DNA of 64,000 nucleotides from an uncultured Muribaculum sp. Its GTDB lineage: Bacteria; Bacteroidota; Bacteroidia; Bacteroidales; Muribaculaceae. The translations under genes were made by a program, and so were the position numbers. Below the pieces are notes generated by a model. The model saw only the letters and a program-made list of their open reading frames with translations. It made no database searches and was not told the origin of the DNA. Location: contig CAJUTE010000011.1 of assembly GCA_910589555.1 (NCBI GenBank), positions 4,423 through 68,422 on the forward strand, read 5' to 3'. Positions 54,351-62,634 of the stretch are shown piece after piece (the stretch's first letter is position 1; each line of letters begins with the position of its first letter).

Positions 54351-55031
54351 TTACTTGTTGTTTGCCTGATACTCGGCACGTGCTATGTACTTGTCGATAT
54401 CAAGACGATACTGTCCCGCATACTCGGGATAATCCGACTTGATCTCCTTGAGCACTTTCAATTCAGCGGCATAGTCACCCTGAGCACGAAGCACTGTAGC
54501 CTTTTTCATCATGAAAAGCGGAGTATAAAGAGCGTTGTCGTCGCTTTGGCTGATAGCCTTGTCGTAGGACTTCAATGCAGCGCTATAGTTTTGAAGATTC
54601 ACGTAGCAGTCACCTTCAAGCGACATAGCCGCAGCTCCTACAAGAGCTTCCTTGGGGCTAAAACCCTTAAGGTCGGCAAGAGCCTCTTCATATTTACCAT
54701 TCTTATAACTGATGGTAGCAGCCATCAACGCTGCGCGATTGCCGGCGTCATAGCCATACTGATCAGCCACCATGCGATATTGGGCGAGAGCGATGGAATC
54801 ATTGCCCTGGGCAAGCTCGATGTCAGCTTTCGACACAGCTTCATTAGCTTTCACAATACCCGGCTTGCGGATAAAGAAAAGATAGACAATAACCAACACC
54901 GCGATTACGGAGATGGCAATCATGCCCCACATAAGATACTTTTGACCCTTGGTCACATTGTTTTTCAACTCTTGATTGTCCTTAGTCACTTCATCAAGTG
55001 CTATAGGATCCTTCTGGTCATTTTCAGCCAT
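54351..55031 (-). CDS. TPR-repeat protein with one membrane anchor (YfgM-like)
   Basis: 226 residues: a charged cytoplasmic N-terminus (1-33), one helix in the membrane (MWGMIAISVIAVLVIVYLFF, about 34-53), then a periplasmic TPR region with four to five repeats (ALAQYRMVADQYGYDAGN, ALADLKGFSPKEALVG, ALKSYDKAISQSDD, ELKVLKEIKSDYPE). Layout resembles YfgM and other tetratricopeptide anchors that assist envelope protein folding. Function here is not known. Own promoter. Confidence 0.85.
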   Translation of the reverse strand: MAENDQKDPIALDEVTKDNQELKNNVTKGQKYLMWGMIAISVIAVLVIVYLFFIRKPGIVKANEAVSKADIELAQGNDSIALAQYRMVADQYGYDAGNRAALMAATISYKNGKYEEALADLKGFSPKEALVGAAAMSLEGDCYVNLQNYSAALKSYDKAISQSDDNALYTPLFMMKKATVLRAQGDYAAELKVLKEIKSDYPEYAGQYRLDIDKYIARAEYQANNK

Positions 55032-55091
55032 TGTATAAATAGTTTTTTCTTAATTAACAATCTAAATCGCGATTTGGGTCAATCGCAACGG

Positions 55092-55122
55092 CAAATTTAC
55101 TCCAAAATCCTTACAACTCAAA
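55092..55122 (-). promoter_or_regulatory. Promoter of the TPR protein gene
   Basis: Minus strand TTTTG (55119-55123), 19-bp spacer, TAAATTTG (55092-55099). The 54-nt leader contains a 12-bp palindrome AAATCGCGATTT (55064-55075). Confidence 0.75.
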
Positions 55123-55309
55123 ATTTTTTCAAAAATAAGTAAATTTAATATCCCTGAATAATCACAGTTAATCGTTTTTATAACTCCCACACAATAACAA
55201 AATTTCTTTTCCATTGGTTACATACATCCAACTTATCCAACTCACTCCGCAGGGGTTACAGTTATCGTAGCCTTGCATACTACAGATCGTCATATGTCTA
55301 TTTCCCGGA

Positions 55310-55498
55310 TTGGGAGATTTTGCAGATGTGTCTGCAAAATCTTACTTGGTCGCATATTCAGATGAATATTCAATTCTAAATGGCAATAAGCAGTTATTCG
55401 CCTCAAAATATCTGACATACCTTCCTACTGAAGAAGAACTGAGATCAGAGATTGAAAATCAGAAGCAAATATATCTCTTACAAAAAGGGAAAATATAA
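55310..55498 (+). pseudogene. C-terminal remnant of a DUF1016/YhcG-type nuclease gene
   Basis: The 62-codon frame reads KQLFASKYLTYLPTEEELRSE and then IENQKQIYLLQK, close to the C-terminal end of DUF1016 (PDDEXK nuclease, YhcG-like) proteins of over 300 residues. Nothing of the upstream catalytic part is found on either strand, and no start signal is evident, so this is probably what is left after a deletion. The surrounding 55123-55580 has no other coding sequence. Confidence 0.6.
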
Positions 55499-55530
55499 TA
55501 TGGTGTCTTTAATAATGTAAGATATATTTG

Positions 55531-55544
55531 GCAATAGCTATTGC
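55531..55544. promoter_or_regulatory. Perfect 14-bp palindrome upstream of zupT
   Basis: GCAATAGCTATTGC reads the same on both strands. It lies about 25 bp before the -7 box of zupT, the place for a regulator site such as a metal sensor's operator. Confidence 0.55.
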
Positions 55545-55568
55545 AAACTCACCTCCGCAATTTTTTGT

Positions 55569-55576
55569 TAACTTTG
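55569..55576 (+). promoter_or_regulatory. -7 box directly in front of zupT
   Basis: TAACTTTG matches TAnnTTTG, only 4 bp before the zupT ATG. If active, the transcript would be leaderless or nearly so. No TTG at the normal -33 distance. Confidence 0.45.
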
Positions 55577-55580
55577 TATT

Positions 55581-56381
55581 ATGGAAGATATATCTACTCA
55601 AGCATTATTAATAGCGTTGCTTATGACAACGATAGCCGGCATGGGAACCGGCATAGGCGCGTTGTTGTCGCTCTTGCCCATGGCAAGGGATGCCCGTTTT
55701 CTGTCAGGAGCATTGGGGTTTTCTGCCGGCGTGATGCTCTATGTGTCATTTCTCGACCTCATGCCCGAAGCAATCGCAGAGCTTGGCGAAGCGTGGGGAG
55801 AGCGTCCCGGACAGATCTATTCCGTGATCGCATTTTTTATAGGGATAGCCATTATCGCCCTTATCGACTTCCTTGTGCCGGAAAACAGCAACCCGCACGA
55901 GTATGACCACCACGTGGGCGACACCCATCCTTCACGTTCAAAGCGTGCCGGAATCATGCTTGCGTTAGCGATCGGAATCCACAATTTCCCCGAAGGAATA
56001 GCCACCTTCATCTCGGCTCTCGACGGAATGACAATAGCCATACCAATTGTAGTGGCTATCATGCTCCACAACATTCCGGAAGGAATAGCCGTGTCAGTAC
56101 CGGTCTACAACGCCACCGGCAGCCACCGCAAGGCATTTCTGTGGAGCATAATCTCAGGACTTGCCGAACCGCTTGGCGCCATTGTGGCTATTCTGTTCCT
56201 ACTCCCCTTCTGGAGCCCCGCGATCAACGCGCTCCTCCTTGCCGGGGTTGCCGGAATTATGGTCTACATCGCCGTCGACGAGCTACTTCCCGGAGCCGAA
56301 AGCTACGGTCACCACCACACAACCATCAGCTGGCTCATCCTCGGCATGGCTCTCATGGCTCTCTCCATCCTCCTCGTCTAA
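55581..56381 (+). CDS. zupT: ZIP family zinc (divalent metal) transporter
   Basis: 266 residues, eight membrane helices. ZIP motifs: the metal-binding helix IGIHNFPEGIATF (about 130) and IMLHNIPEGIAVSVP (about 156), each with His, Asn, Pro, Glu; a histidine-bearing loop (HEYDHHVGDTH) between helices 3 and 4; and a His-rich C-terminal loop (YGHHHTT). Brings in zinc and perhaps iron or manganese. Its start at the first Met gives the right first helix. Monocistronic or co-transcribed with what follows. Confidence 0.93.
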   Translation: MEDISTQALLIALLMTTIAGMGTGIGALLSLLPMARDARFLSGALGFSAGVMLYVSFLDLMPEAIAELGEAWGERPGQIYSVIAFFIGIAIIALIDFLVPENSNPHEYDHHVGDTHPSRSKRAGIMLALAIGIHNFPEGIATFISALDGMTIAIPIVVAIMLHNIPEGIAVSVPVYNATGSHRKAFLWSIISGLAEPLGAIVAILFLLPFWSPAINALLLAGVAGIMVYIAVDELLPGAESYGHHHTTISWLILGMALMALSILLV

Positions 56382-56434
56382 ATCAAACTATAGGTGTCGC
56401 CCGACAAAACACATAAATTTAGCAATAAATCTAT

Positions 56435-56442
56435 TACCTTTG
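56435..56442 (+). promoter_or_regulatory. -7 box of the thioredoxin-like gene
   Basis: TACCTTTG fits TAnnTTTG, 24 bp before the ATG at 56467. No clear -33 box. Confidence 0.45.
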
Positions 56443-56466
56443 CAATGACCATAATCACAGATATCA

Positions 56467-57978
56467 ATGATACACCTTAAAACGCTAATTCTATCATGCC
56501 TGATTATATTGTCAGGCAACAACATGGCGACAAGCCAAAATATATTTGAAATCAGCGACAGCACTGCCTGCTCCGATTCTATAATCACAGAATTATTCAA
56601 GGAGACATCATTCGTGATTAAAGGAGAAATGTCGCCACGCTGGGAGGGCTCACTTGATCTCGCCGTCACCGACCCCATAAAGAACCACCGCCACACATTG
56701 AAGACCACCGCCGGCAACAGATTTGAATGCGTAGTCCCAATGCGCGGCACCTTGCAACAGATATACCTCTATGTGCCGGGGACGGCACAAATCCCGGTAT
56801 GCGCCGGCGACACCATAACCCTGATGCTCGATGACGACGATATGACACTCTCCTCCTCTCGCCATGATGCCGACCTCGACTTAAAGCTCGCTTCGACAAT
56901 ATTCCGAAAGATGAGAAAACGGGAGTACGAGCTGAACAACCTCTTCAATTCCTACATCAACGAATCGCGGATGTTTTCGGTGCAAAACACCGGCACCGAC
57001 TCTATCAAAAACCGGACCATCCAACGATTCAGGGAGTATAACGACATGAATAAAACACTGATCGACACATTCATTCAGCACCACGGAACACCACGGTTGG
57101 AAAAATATTTCAGATACAGCGGATTCTACAAAACTCTGAAATGGGTATCGTTTTGCCGCGTCGATCTCCCGACGCTCAATCCCTCACTCCAGCTCAACGA
57201 CACCACATCCCTGCCCTTTAACTCTTACGCCGACTCACTGCTGATGTATCCCGATTATCTGGATTTCATGATGGACTATGTAAACATGGCTGTCAGCAGA
57301 ATAAACGAGAACAGCCCCTCCGGAGCCGACATGAAAAACAGTTTTAAAATAAGATGGGAAATATCACCGTCGCCCGGTTTTGCCGATATGGCTAATTACA
57401 AAGACCTGAATACAGTATATTCTTATTATGGTCCAGATCAAGCGGCAAATGTGCTCGGATATGTGTTTGAGACCACCGGCAACCGTGAAATCAAAAATGA
57501 GATCTCCGGCTTGATGCCCGACCTGACAAAACTATGCAACGGGGAACCGGCGCCGCCTATAGCACTGAAAGACTGCGACGGCAAGACCTATACCCTCGAC
57601 AATTTTAAGGGCAAATACCTGTATCTCGATTTTTGGGACTTCGGATGCAAGCCTTGCATCGAGGAGTTCCGGTATATTCCCGAGTTGAAAAAACAGTTTG
57701 GAGAAAAGATAAAGAGTGTGGCTTTTGTCACCGTATGCGTGTCGCGACCATCCAAGAAAAAACTTGAGGCATTTGCCGCGCAACATGGCATGAATGAGCT
57801 TAATCTGATCCTCGACAAGAAGAATTCCGACAGTTGCTATGATGCAAACCTCCTCCCCACCTACGTGCTTATCGATCCCGAGGGACGGATTGTGGAATTC
57901 AACACCGCACGTCCTTCCGAAATTCTGAAAAAAGCCGCCGAAGGAACGCCAACCACATTTGAGCAATCACTTAACTGA
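56467..57978 (+). CDS. Exported TlpA-like thioredoxin-fold protein
   Basis: 503 residues with signal peptide (MIHLKTLILSCLIILSG). The N-terminal beta domain (about 40-125) is DUF4369-like, the middle (130-350) is helical without recognised motifs, and the C-terminal 140 residues are an AhpC/TSA-redoxin domain: LKDCDGKTYTLDNFKGKYLYLDFW-type strand, then the active site FGCKPCIEEF with CKPC near residue 395, and the cis-Pro in LLPTYVLIDPEGRI. Acts in the periplasm, probably on thiols or disulfides of exported proteins. Common in Bacteroidales and often of unknown target. Confidence 0.88.
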   Translation: MIHLKTLILSCLIILSGNNMATSQNIFEISDSTACSDSIITELFKETSFVIKGEMSPRWEGSLDLAVTDPIKNHRHTLKTTAGNRFECVVPMRGTLQQIYLYVPGTAQIPVCAGDTITLMLDDDDMTLSSSRHDADLDLKLASTIFRKMRKREYELNNLFNSYINESRMFSVQNTGTDSIKNRTIQRFREYNDMNKTLIDTFIQHHGTPRLEKYFRYSGFYKTLKWVSFCRVDLPTLNPSLQLNDTTSLPFNSYADSLLMYPDYLDFMMDYVNMAVSRINENSPSGADMKNSFKIRWEISPSPGFADMANYKDLNTVYSYYGPDQAANVLGYVFETTGNREIKNEISGLMPDLTKLCNGEPAPPIALKDCDGKTYTLDNFKGKYLYLDFWDFGCKPCIEEFRYIPELKKQFGEKIKSVAFVTVCVSRPSKKKLEAFAAQHGMNELNLILDKKNSDSCYDANLLPTYVLIDPEGRIVEFNTARPSEILKKAAEGTPTTFEQSLN

Positions 57979-58032
57979 ACACGATAAACGGTAATTTGAC
58001 ATTCTTGTCAGCAACAATCATCGGTAAACTGT

Positions 58033-58063
58033 TTTGTGTTGTATATAAAAAGAGTTTACTTTG
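58033..58063 (+). promoter_or_regulatory. Promoter of the helicase operon, overlapped by an inverted repeat
   Basis: TTTG (58033-58036), 19-bp spacer, TTACTTTG (58056-58063), one mismatch to consensus. The inverted repeat AAACTGTTTT (58026-58035) / AAAACAGTTT (58070-58079) covers the -33 box and the likely start site. Confidence 0.65.
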
Positions 58064-58083
58064 CATTATAAAACAGTTTTACA

Positions 58084-59400
58084 ATGAAACAATCGGAAAT
58101 TCTAAACAACATAGCGGGGAAAATGGGCATCGAGAGCCTCAACCCCATGCAAAAAGCAGTGATGGACTGCCAATCGAAGAACATCGTGCTCCTATCCCCT
58201 ACCGGCTCGGGAAAAACATTGGGATTCAGCATAGCCATGCTTCAGTCGCTTCCCAAACCGTCGCCCGAGGTGAAGGCGGTGATCATCGCTCCGTCACGTG
58301 AACTTGTGACGCAGATCTACCGCGTGGTAAGGGATATCGCCACGGGCTACAAATGCGTAGCCCTTTACGGAGGACACTCGGTGAGCGATGAAAAAAAATC
58401 GTTGGGGCCTGCGCCAGACATCATCGTAGCCACACCGGGACGCCTTCTCGACCATCTGCAACGCAAACACGTAGATCTCTACAACACCAAGATACTCGTG
58501 CTCGACGAATACGACAAGTCACTGGAGCTCGGATTCCACGACGAGATGAAAAAGATAATCCGCACGATGCCCAATCTTTCACGCATAATCCTGACCTCGG
58601 CAACACGCTTGCAGGAGATGCCCGAATTCTTGAAACTCAAGTCGCCCGAGACTCTCGACTTTCTTGACAATGGCAACAATCCCGGCAAACGAATGTCGAT
58701 CGTAGAGGTACCAAGTCCTGCCAATGACAAGCTCGACACACTCATCGACCTGCTGAAATCGCTGCAAAACGGCAAGGTGATCATATTCGTCAACCACCGT
58801 GAAAGCGCCGACCGAGTGTACCAAGGGCTCAGAAAAGCAGGATTGCCCGCAGGAATATACCATGGTGCCCTGGATCAACTCGATCGCGAGAAAGCCGTGG
58901 ATCTTCTCAACAACGGCACCACACCCATCCTTGTCTCAACCGACCTCGGCGCACGTGGACTCGACATCGACTCAGTGCATTCAATCATCCACTACCACCA
59001 GCCGCTCACCGAAGAGACTTGGACACACCGCAACGGAAGAACGGCGCGAGTTGACGCCACCGGAACCATATATGTGATCACATCCGAGAACGACAACATT
59101 CCGGAATACATGGAATTTGACCGCAGCTACTCCCCCTCGGGAAAATCGGACGATCCTATACGCAGCGATGTAGCCACACTTTACTTCAATGCCGGAAAGA
59201 AAGAAAAAATATCCCGCGGCGACATAGTGGGATTCCTTATAAAGCAGTGCGGACTACAACCCGACACCATAGGCAAGATAATAGTCAAAGACCATTCAGC
59301 GATAGCTGCGGTGCCTTTACAGAAGGCAAAAGAAGCCATTGCAAAATCGGCACAGGAAAAGCTGAAAGGAAAGCGTGTAAAAGTAACTCTAATGAAATAA
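58084..59400 (+). CDS. DEAD-box RNA helicase (DbpA-like) with DEYD motif
   Basis: 438 residues. Motifs in order: Q-motif LNPMQKAV, Walker A SPTGSGKT, PSRELVTQ, GG, TPGRLLDH, motif II LVLDEYDKSLE (DEYD instead of DEAD), SAT, then the second RecA domain with VIIFVNHRESADRVY, STDLGARGLDI and HRNGRTAR. The C-terminal ~75 residues (ISRGDIVGFLIKQCGL and GKIIVKDHSAIAAVP) are a DbpA-type RNA-binding domain known to hold 23S rRNA hairpin 92. Likely works in large-subunit assembly. Start of a three-gene run with the fusion protein and the ampG-like gene. Confidence 0.9.
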   Translation: MKQSEILNNIAGKMGIESLNPMQKAVMDCQSKNIVLLSPTGSGKTLGFSIAMLQSLPKPSPEVKAVIIAPSRELVTQIYRVVRDIATGYKCVALYGGHSVSDEKKSLGPAPDIIVATPGRLLDHLQRKHVDLYNTKILVLDEYDKSLELGFHDEMKKIIRTMPNLSRIILTSATRLQEMPEFLKLKSPETLDFLDNGNNPGKRMSIVEVPSPANDKLDTLIDLLKSLQNGKVIIFVNHRESADRVYQGLRKAGLPAGIYHGALDQLDREKAVDLLNNGTTPILVSTDLGARGLDIDSVHSIIHYHQPLTEETWTHRNGRTARVDATGTIYVITSENDNIPEYMEFDRSYSPSGKSDDPIRSDVATLYFNAGKKEKISRGDIVGFLIKQCGLQPDTIGKIIVKDHSAIAAVPLQKAKEAIAKSAQEKLKGKRVKVTLMK

Positions 59401-59403
59401 TCA

Positions 59404-62400
59404 GTGGAAATACATAGCCTGAATTTCAACAATTGCAGCACAGGAGAATTGAAATCTCTCGTCTCTGTGCCACTACCCCACCATCTGCTCATAGGAAACG
59501 CATCGAGCGAAATAAACATATCCGACGATGCAGTCAGAAAGATGACTGAAACTGCGTTAAACCACTCAGCATCCATCATCTACTCCGACTATATCGATCA
59601 TGACGGATCACTGCACCAGCTGATTGACTACCATGACGGATCGGTGAGAGACGGTTTTGACTTCGGTCAAATGATTCTTGTCAATACCGAAATGCTGAAA
59701 ACTGCGGTATCAGAGCTGCCTGATTATTCACTTGCTGCATTTTATGCCGTGAGACTTGCATTGTCGAGACTCGCGCCCATAATGCACATCAACGAGCCAA
59801 TATACAGTGTGGGAAAATCGAGTGAAACCGATTCCCAGTTCGCTTACCAACAAGCCGACAGGCAGCTCGCGCAACGAGAAATGGAGGAGGCATTCACCGA
59901 GCATCTTAAAGCGATCGGCGCCTACATATCACCCTCCGACATTATCTCGGAAATCGACTTTGACGACACATTTCCGGTAGAGGCATCAGTGGTGATCCCC
60001 GTGCGCAACCGTGTCAACACAATCGCCGACGCGGTGAACAGTGCATTAAGCCAAACTGCCGATTTTGAATTCAATGTGATTGTAGTCGACAATCACTCCA
60101 CCGACGGCACCACGGAAACACTTAAGGAAATCGCCGCACGTGACCCGCGTCTCATCCACATCATCCCCGCCGAAGAGGGGCACGGAATAGGCGGCTGCTG
60201 GAATATGGCAATTGAATGTGACCGCTGTGGACGATTTGCCGTTCAGCTTGACAGCGACGACATATATTCCGGCACCGACACACTCCGACGCATCGTCAAC
60301 AAATTCTACGAGGAGCATTGCCCTATGGTGGTCGGCTCCTATACCCTCACCGACTTTGACCGCAATGTGATTCCGCCGGGACTGATAGCCCATCTTGAAT
60401 GGACTGATGACAACGGCAGGAACAACGCTCTGCGCATCAACGGACTTGGAGCGCCGAGAGCATTCTATACGCCGGTGGCACGCAGATTCCGATTCCCTGA
60501 TGTGAGCTACGGCGAAGATTACGCCATGGGGCTTGCCATAAGCGCCCACTACCGCATAGGACGCATCTATGACTCTCTTTACCTGTGCCGCCGCTGGACA
60601 GGAAACTCCGACTCAATGCTCACCCTTGAAGCATCCAACCGGAATGATGCATACAAGGACTCATTGCGTCTCGACGCCATACGCTATCGCAAAAATCTTT
60701 TAGCATCACGCAACACCCACAAGAAGCTCACGGTAAATGGAGCTGAATGGAATGTGAGACTTCTGCCCGGACGTGCCGTAAGCACCAAGGCAAAGGTGGA
60801 TGCAGCATCAATCGCGGCACGCCCGTGCTTTCTATGCAAGGAAAACCGACCTCCGCAACAGCCATCCACTCCGGCAGGAGACTACGAGATATTGGAGAAT
60901 CCTTATCCGGTGTTTCCGGGACATCTCACCATCCCCACAAAGGCTCATGTTCCCCAAATGTTAATGGGACGAGTAGCCGACATGGTGGAGATCGCGTCCA
61001 CCCTGCGTGGATACACAGTGTTCTACAATGGTCCGCGATGCGGCGCGTCAGCCCCCGACCATTGCCATTTCCAAGCTGTTCCTGAGCAATATCTTCCGCT
61101 TGACATAGCATACCCGTTCAAGAGGATTTATATGGTGGAAAAAGCCGGCTCAATAGCCGATGCCGTAGAACAAGCAATAGCCGGACTACCTCATAAAACC
61201 GAGGAGGAGCCCGACGTTAATGTCGCCATCCACATCCTCCCCGAAGGAATGGCAGAAGCTGTCATCGTGCCACGCAAAGCGCATCGTCCGAAATGCTATC
61301 CCGAAATCGGTGTCAGTCCCGGAGCCATCGATATGCTTGGTACCATCATAACCACATCACGCAAGGATTTTGAAGCAATCGATGCCGAAGCGTTGCAACA
61401 AATATTTGCCGATGTGGCGTTTCCCGTTACTATCCCGGAAATATCGGTTGGCATTATCGAGGCTGATAATATTGATTACGTCCTCATGGGGCAATTCAGT
61501 CACAGCGACAATCAGCACTCTCCCCTCACTCCCGACAGCCGCTTTAAGCTTCGCGATGTGATGATAGGAAAAGACTTCCACTGGCAACGCAATCTCGACC
61601 TCACATACACGGGATCATTGGAAATAAAGGAAGCCGACGGAAAGAAAATCGCGATCAACCATCTGCCGGTTGAGGAATATCTGCGTTCGGTGATCGCTTC
61701 TGAAATGAATGCATCGGCACCGATAGAGTTTCTCAAAGCTCACGCAGTCATCTCCAGAAGCTGGGTTCTTTCGCAAGTAGGCACCAAGACCGAGCATCAT
61801 GCGGTACAAGGAATGACTACCGATGAGGAGATAACGAAGTGGTATGACCGTGAGAATCACCTTCACTACGATGTGTGTGCCGACGACCATTGCCAGCGCT
61901 ACCAGGGAATTCCTGAAAACGAACCGGACCAAGTGAGACTTGCCATTCTCGCCACCCGAGGAGAGGTGCTTGTCGATGACGACGGAACGATATGCGATGC
62001 CCGATTCTCAAAGTGCTGCGGCGGTGTGTTTGAAGAATTTGAAAATTGCTGGGAACCCGTACACCATAATTATCTCGCAGGAAACACCGACACACCTGAA
62101 CCCATAGAGGTGCCCGATCTCACAACAGAAGACGGAGCAAGAGCTTGGATCATGTCGCATCCCGCACAGCCTTTCTGCTCACAGGCAAGAGAGAAAACTT
62201 TAAGGCAAGTTCTTAATTCATACGATCTCGAGACCCCTGATTTCTACAGGTGGCAAGTGGAATATTCAGTTGATGAACTTTCAGAAATAGTCCGTTCACG
62301 GTCGGGAATAGATTTCGGCGCCATAACTGACCTTATCCCGCTTTCACGAGGCACATCAGGCAGAATCTACCGATTGAAAATCGTTGGCACGAAACGCTCC

Positions 62401-62634
62401 ATCATCGTTGGCAAAGAGCTCGAAATACGCAAATGGCTGTCACGCTCACATCTCTACAGTTCGGCTTTCATAGTTGAAAAATCGGGCGACCGGTTCATTC
62501 TTCACGGTGCCGGTTGGGGACATGGCGTAGGGCTATGCCAGATTGGAGCAGCCGTAATGGCAGAAGAGGGATATAATTATCGCCAAATATTAGCACATTA
62601 TTACAATAATGCGAAAATCAGCCGTCTCTACTAA
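59404..62634 (+). CDS. Fusion protein: glycosyltransferase-like, GT2, DUF4922 (HIT-like) and SpoIID domains
   Basis: 1076 residues starting at GTG, 3 bp after the helicase stop. Residues 1-185: partial GT-like domain (SIIYSDYIDHDGSL, GSVRDGFDFG) lacking the nucleotide-binding half. 192-425: full GT2 domain (ASVVIPVRNRVNTIADAV, VVDNHSTDGTTETL, LDSDD at 282-286). About 430-690: DUF4922, related to HIT/GalT nucleotidyltransferases, with CFLCKENRPP, PYPVFPGHLTIPTKAH and the HCHFQ triad (H553, H555, Q557). 715-1076: SpoIID/LytB domain (VEEYLRSVIASEM, HAVISRSWVL, HGAGWGHGVGLCQIGA at 1034-1049). No signal peptide or membrane helix is visible, odd for SpoIID. The ampG-like gene overlaps its end by 26 bp. 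Likely takes part in muropeptide or sugar-nucleotide handling in recycling (inference). Confidence 0.85.
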   Translation: MEIHSLNFNNCSTGELKSLVSVPLPHHLLIGNASSEINISDDAVRKMTETALNHSASIIYSDYIDHDGSLHQLIDYHDGSVRDGFDFGQMILVNTEMLKTAVSELPDYSLAAFYAVRLALSRLAPIMHINEPIYSVGKSSETDSQFAYQQADRQLAQREMEEAFTEHLKAIGAYISPSDIISEIDFDDTFPVEASVVIPVRNRVNTIADAVNSALSQTADFEFNVIVVDNHSTDGTTETLKEIAARDPRLIHIIPAEEGHGIGGCWNMAIECDRCGRFAVQLDSDDIYSGTDTLRRIVNKFYEEHCPMVVGSYTLTDFDRNVIPPGLIAHLEWTDDNGRNNALRINGLGAPRAFYTPVARRFRFPDVSYGEDYAMGLAISAHYRIGRIYDSLYLCRRWTGNSDSMLTLEASNRNDAYKDSLRLDAIRYRKNLLASRNTHKKLTVNGAEWNVRLLPGRAVSTKAKVDAASIAARPCFLCKENRPPQQPSTPAGDYEILENPYPVFPGHLTIPTKAHVPQMLMGRVADMVEIASTLRGYTVFYNGPRCGASAPDHCHFQAVPEQYLPLDIAYPFKRIYMVEKAGSIADAVEQAIAGLPHKTEEEPDVNVAIHILPEGMAEAVIVPRKAHRPKCYPEIGVSPGAIDMLGTIITTSRKDFEAIDAEALQQIFADVAFPVTIPEISVGIIEADNIDYVLMGQFSHSDNQHSPLTPDSRFKLRDVMIGKDFHWQRNLDLTYTGSLEIKEADGKKIAINHLPVEEYLRSVIASEMNASAPIEFLKAHAVISRSWVLSQVGTKTEHHAVQGMTTDEEITKWYDRENHLHYDVCADDHCQRYQGIPENEPDQVRLAILATRGEVLVDDDGTICDARFSKCCGGVFEEFENCWEPVHHNYLAGNTDTPEPIEVPDLTTEDGARAWIMSHPAQPFCSQAREKTLRQVLNSYDLETPDFYRWQVEYSVDELSEIVRSRSGIDFGAITDLIPLSRGTSGRIYRLKIVGTKRSIIVGKELEIRKWLSRSHLYSSAFIVEKSGDRFILHGAGWGHGVGLCQIGAAVMAEEGYNYRQILAHYYNNAKISRLY

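Noticed and set aside
59404..62634. Triple-domain fusion as an artefact of joined genes
   Set aside because: The frame is open over 1076 codons with all domains in the same frame and normal codon use; no internal start or stop suggests a split.
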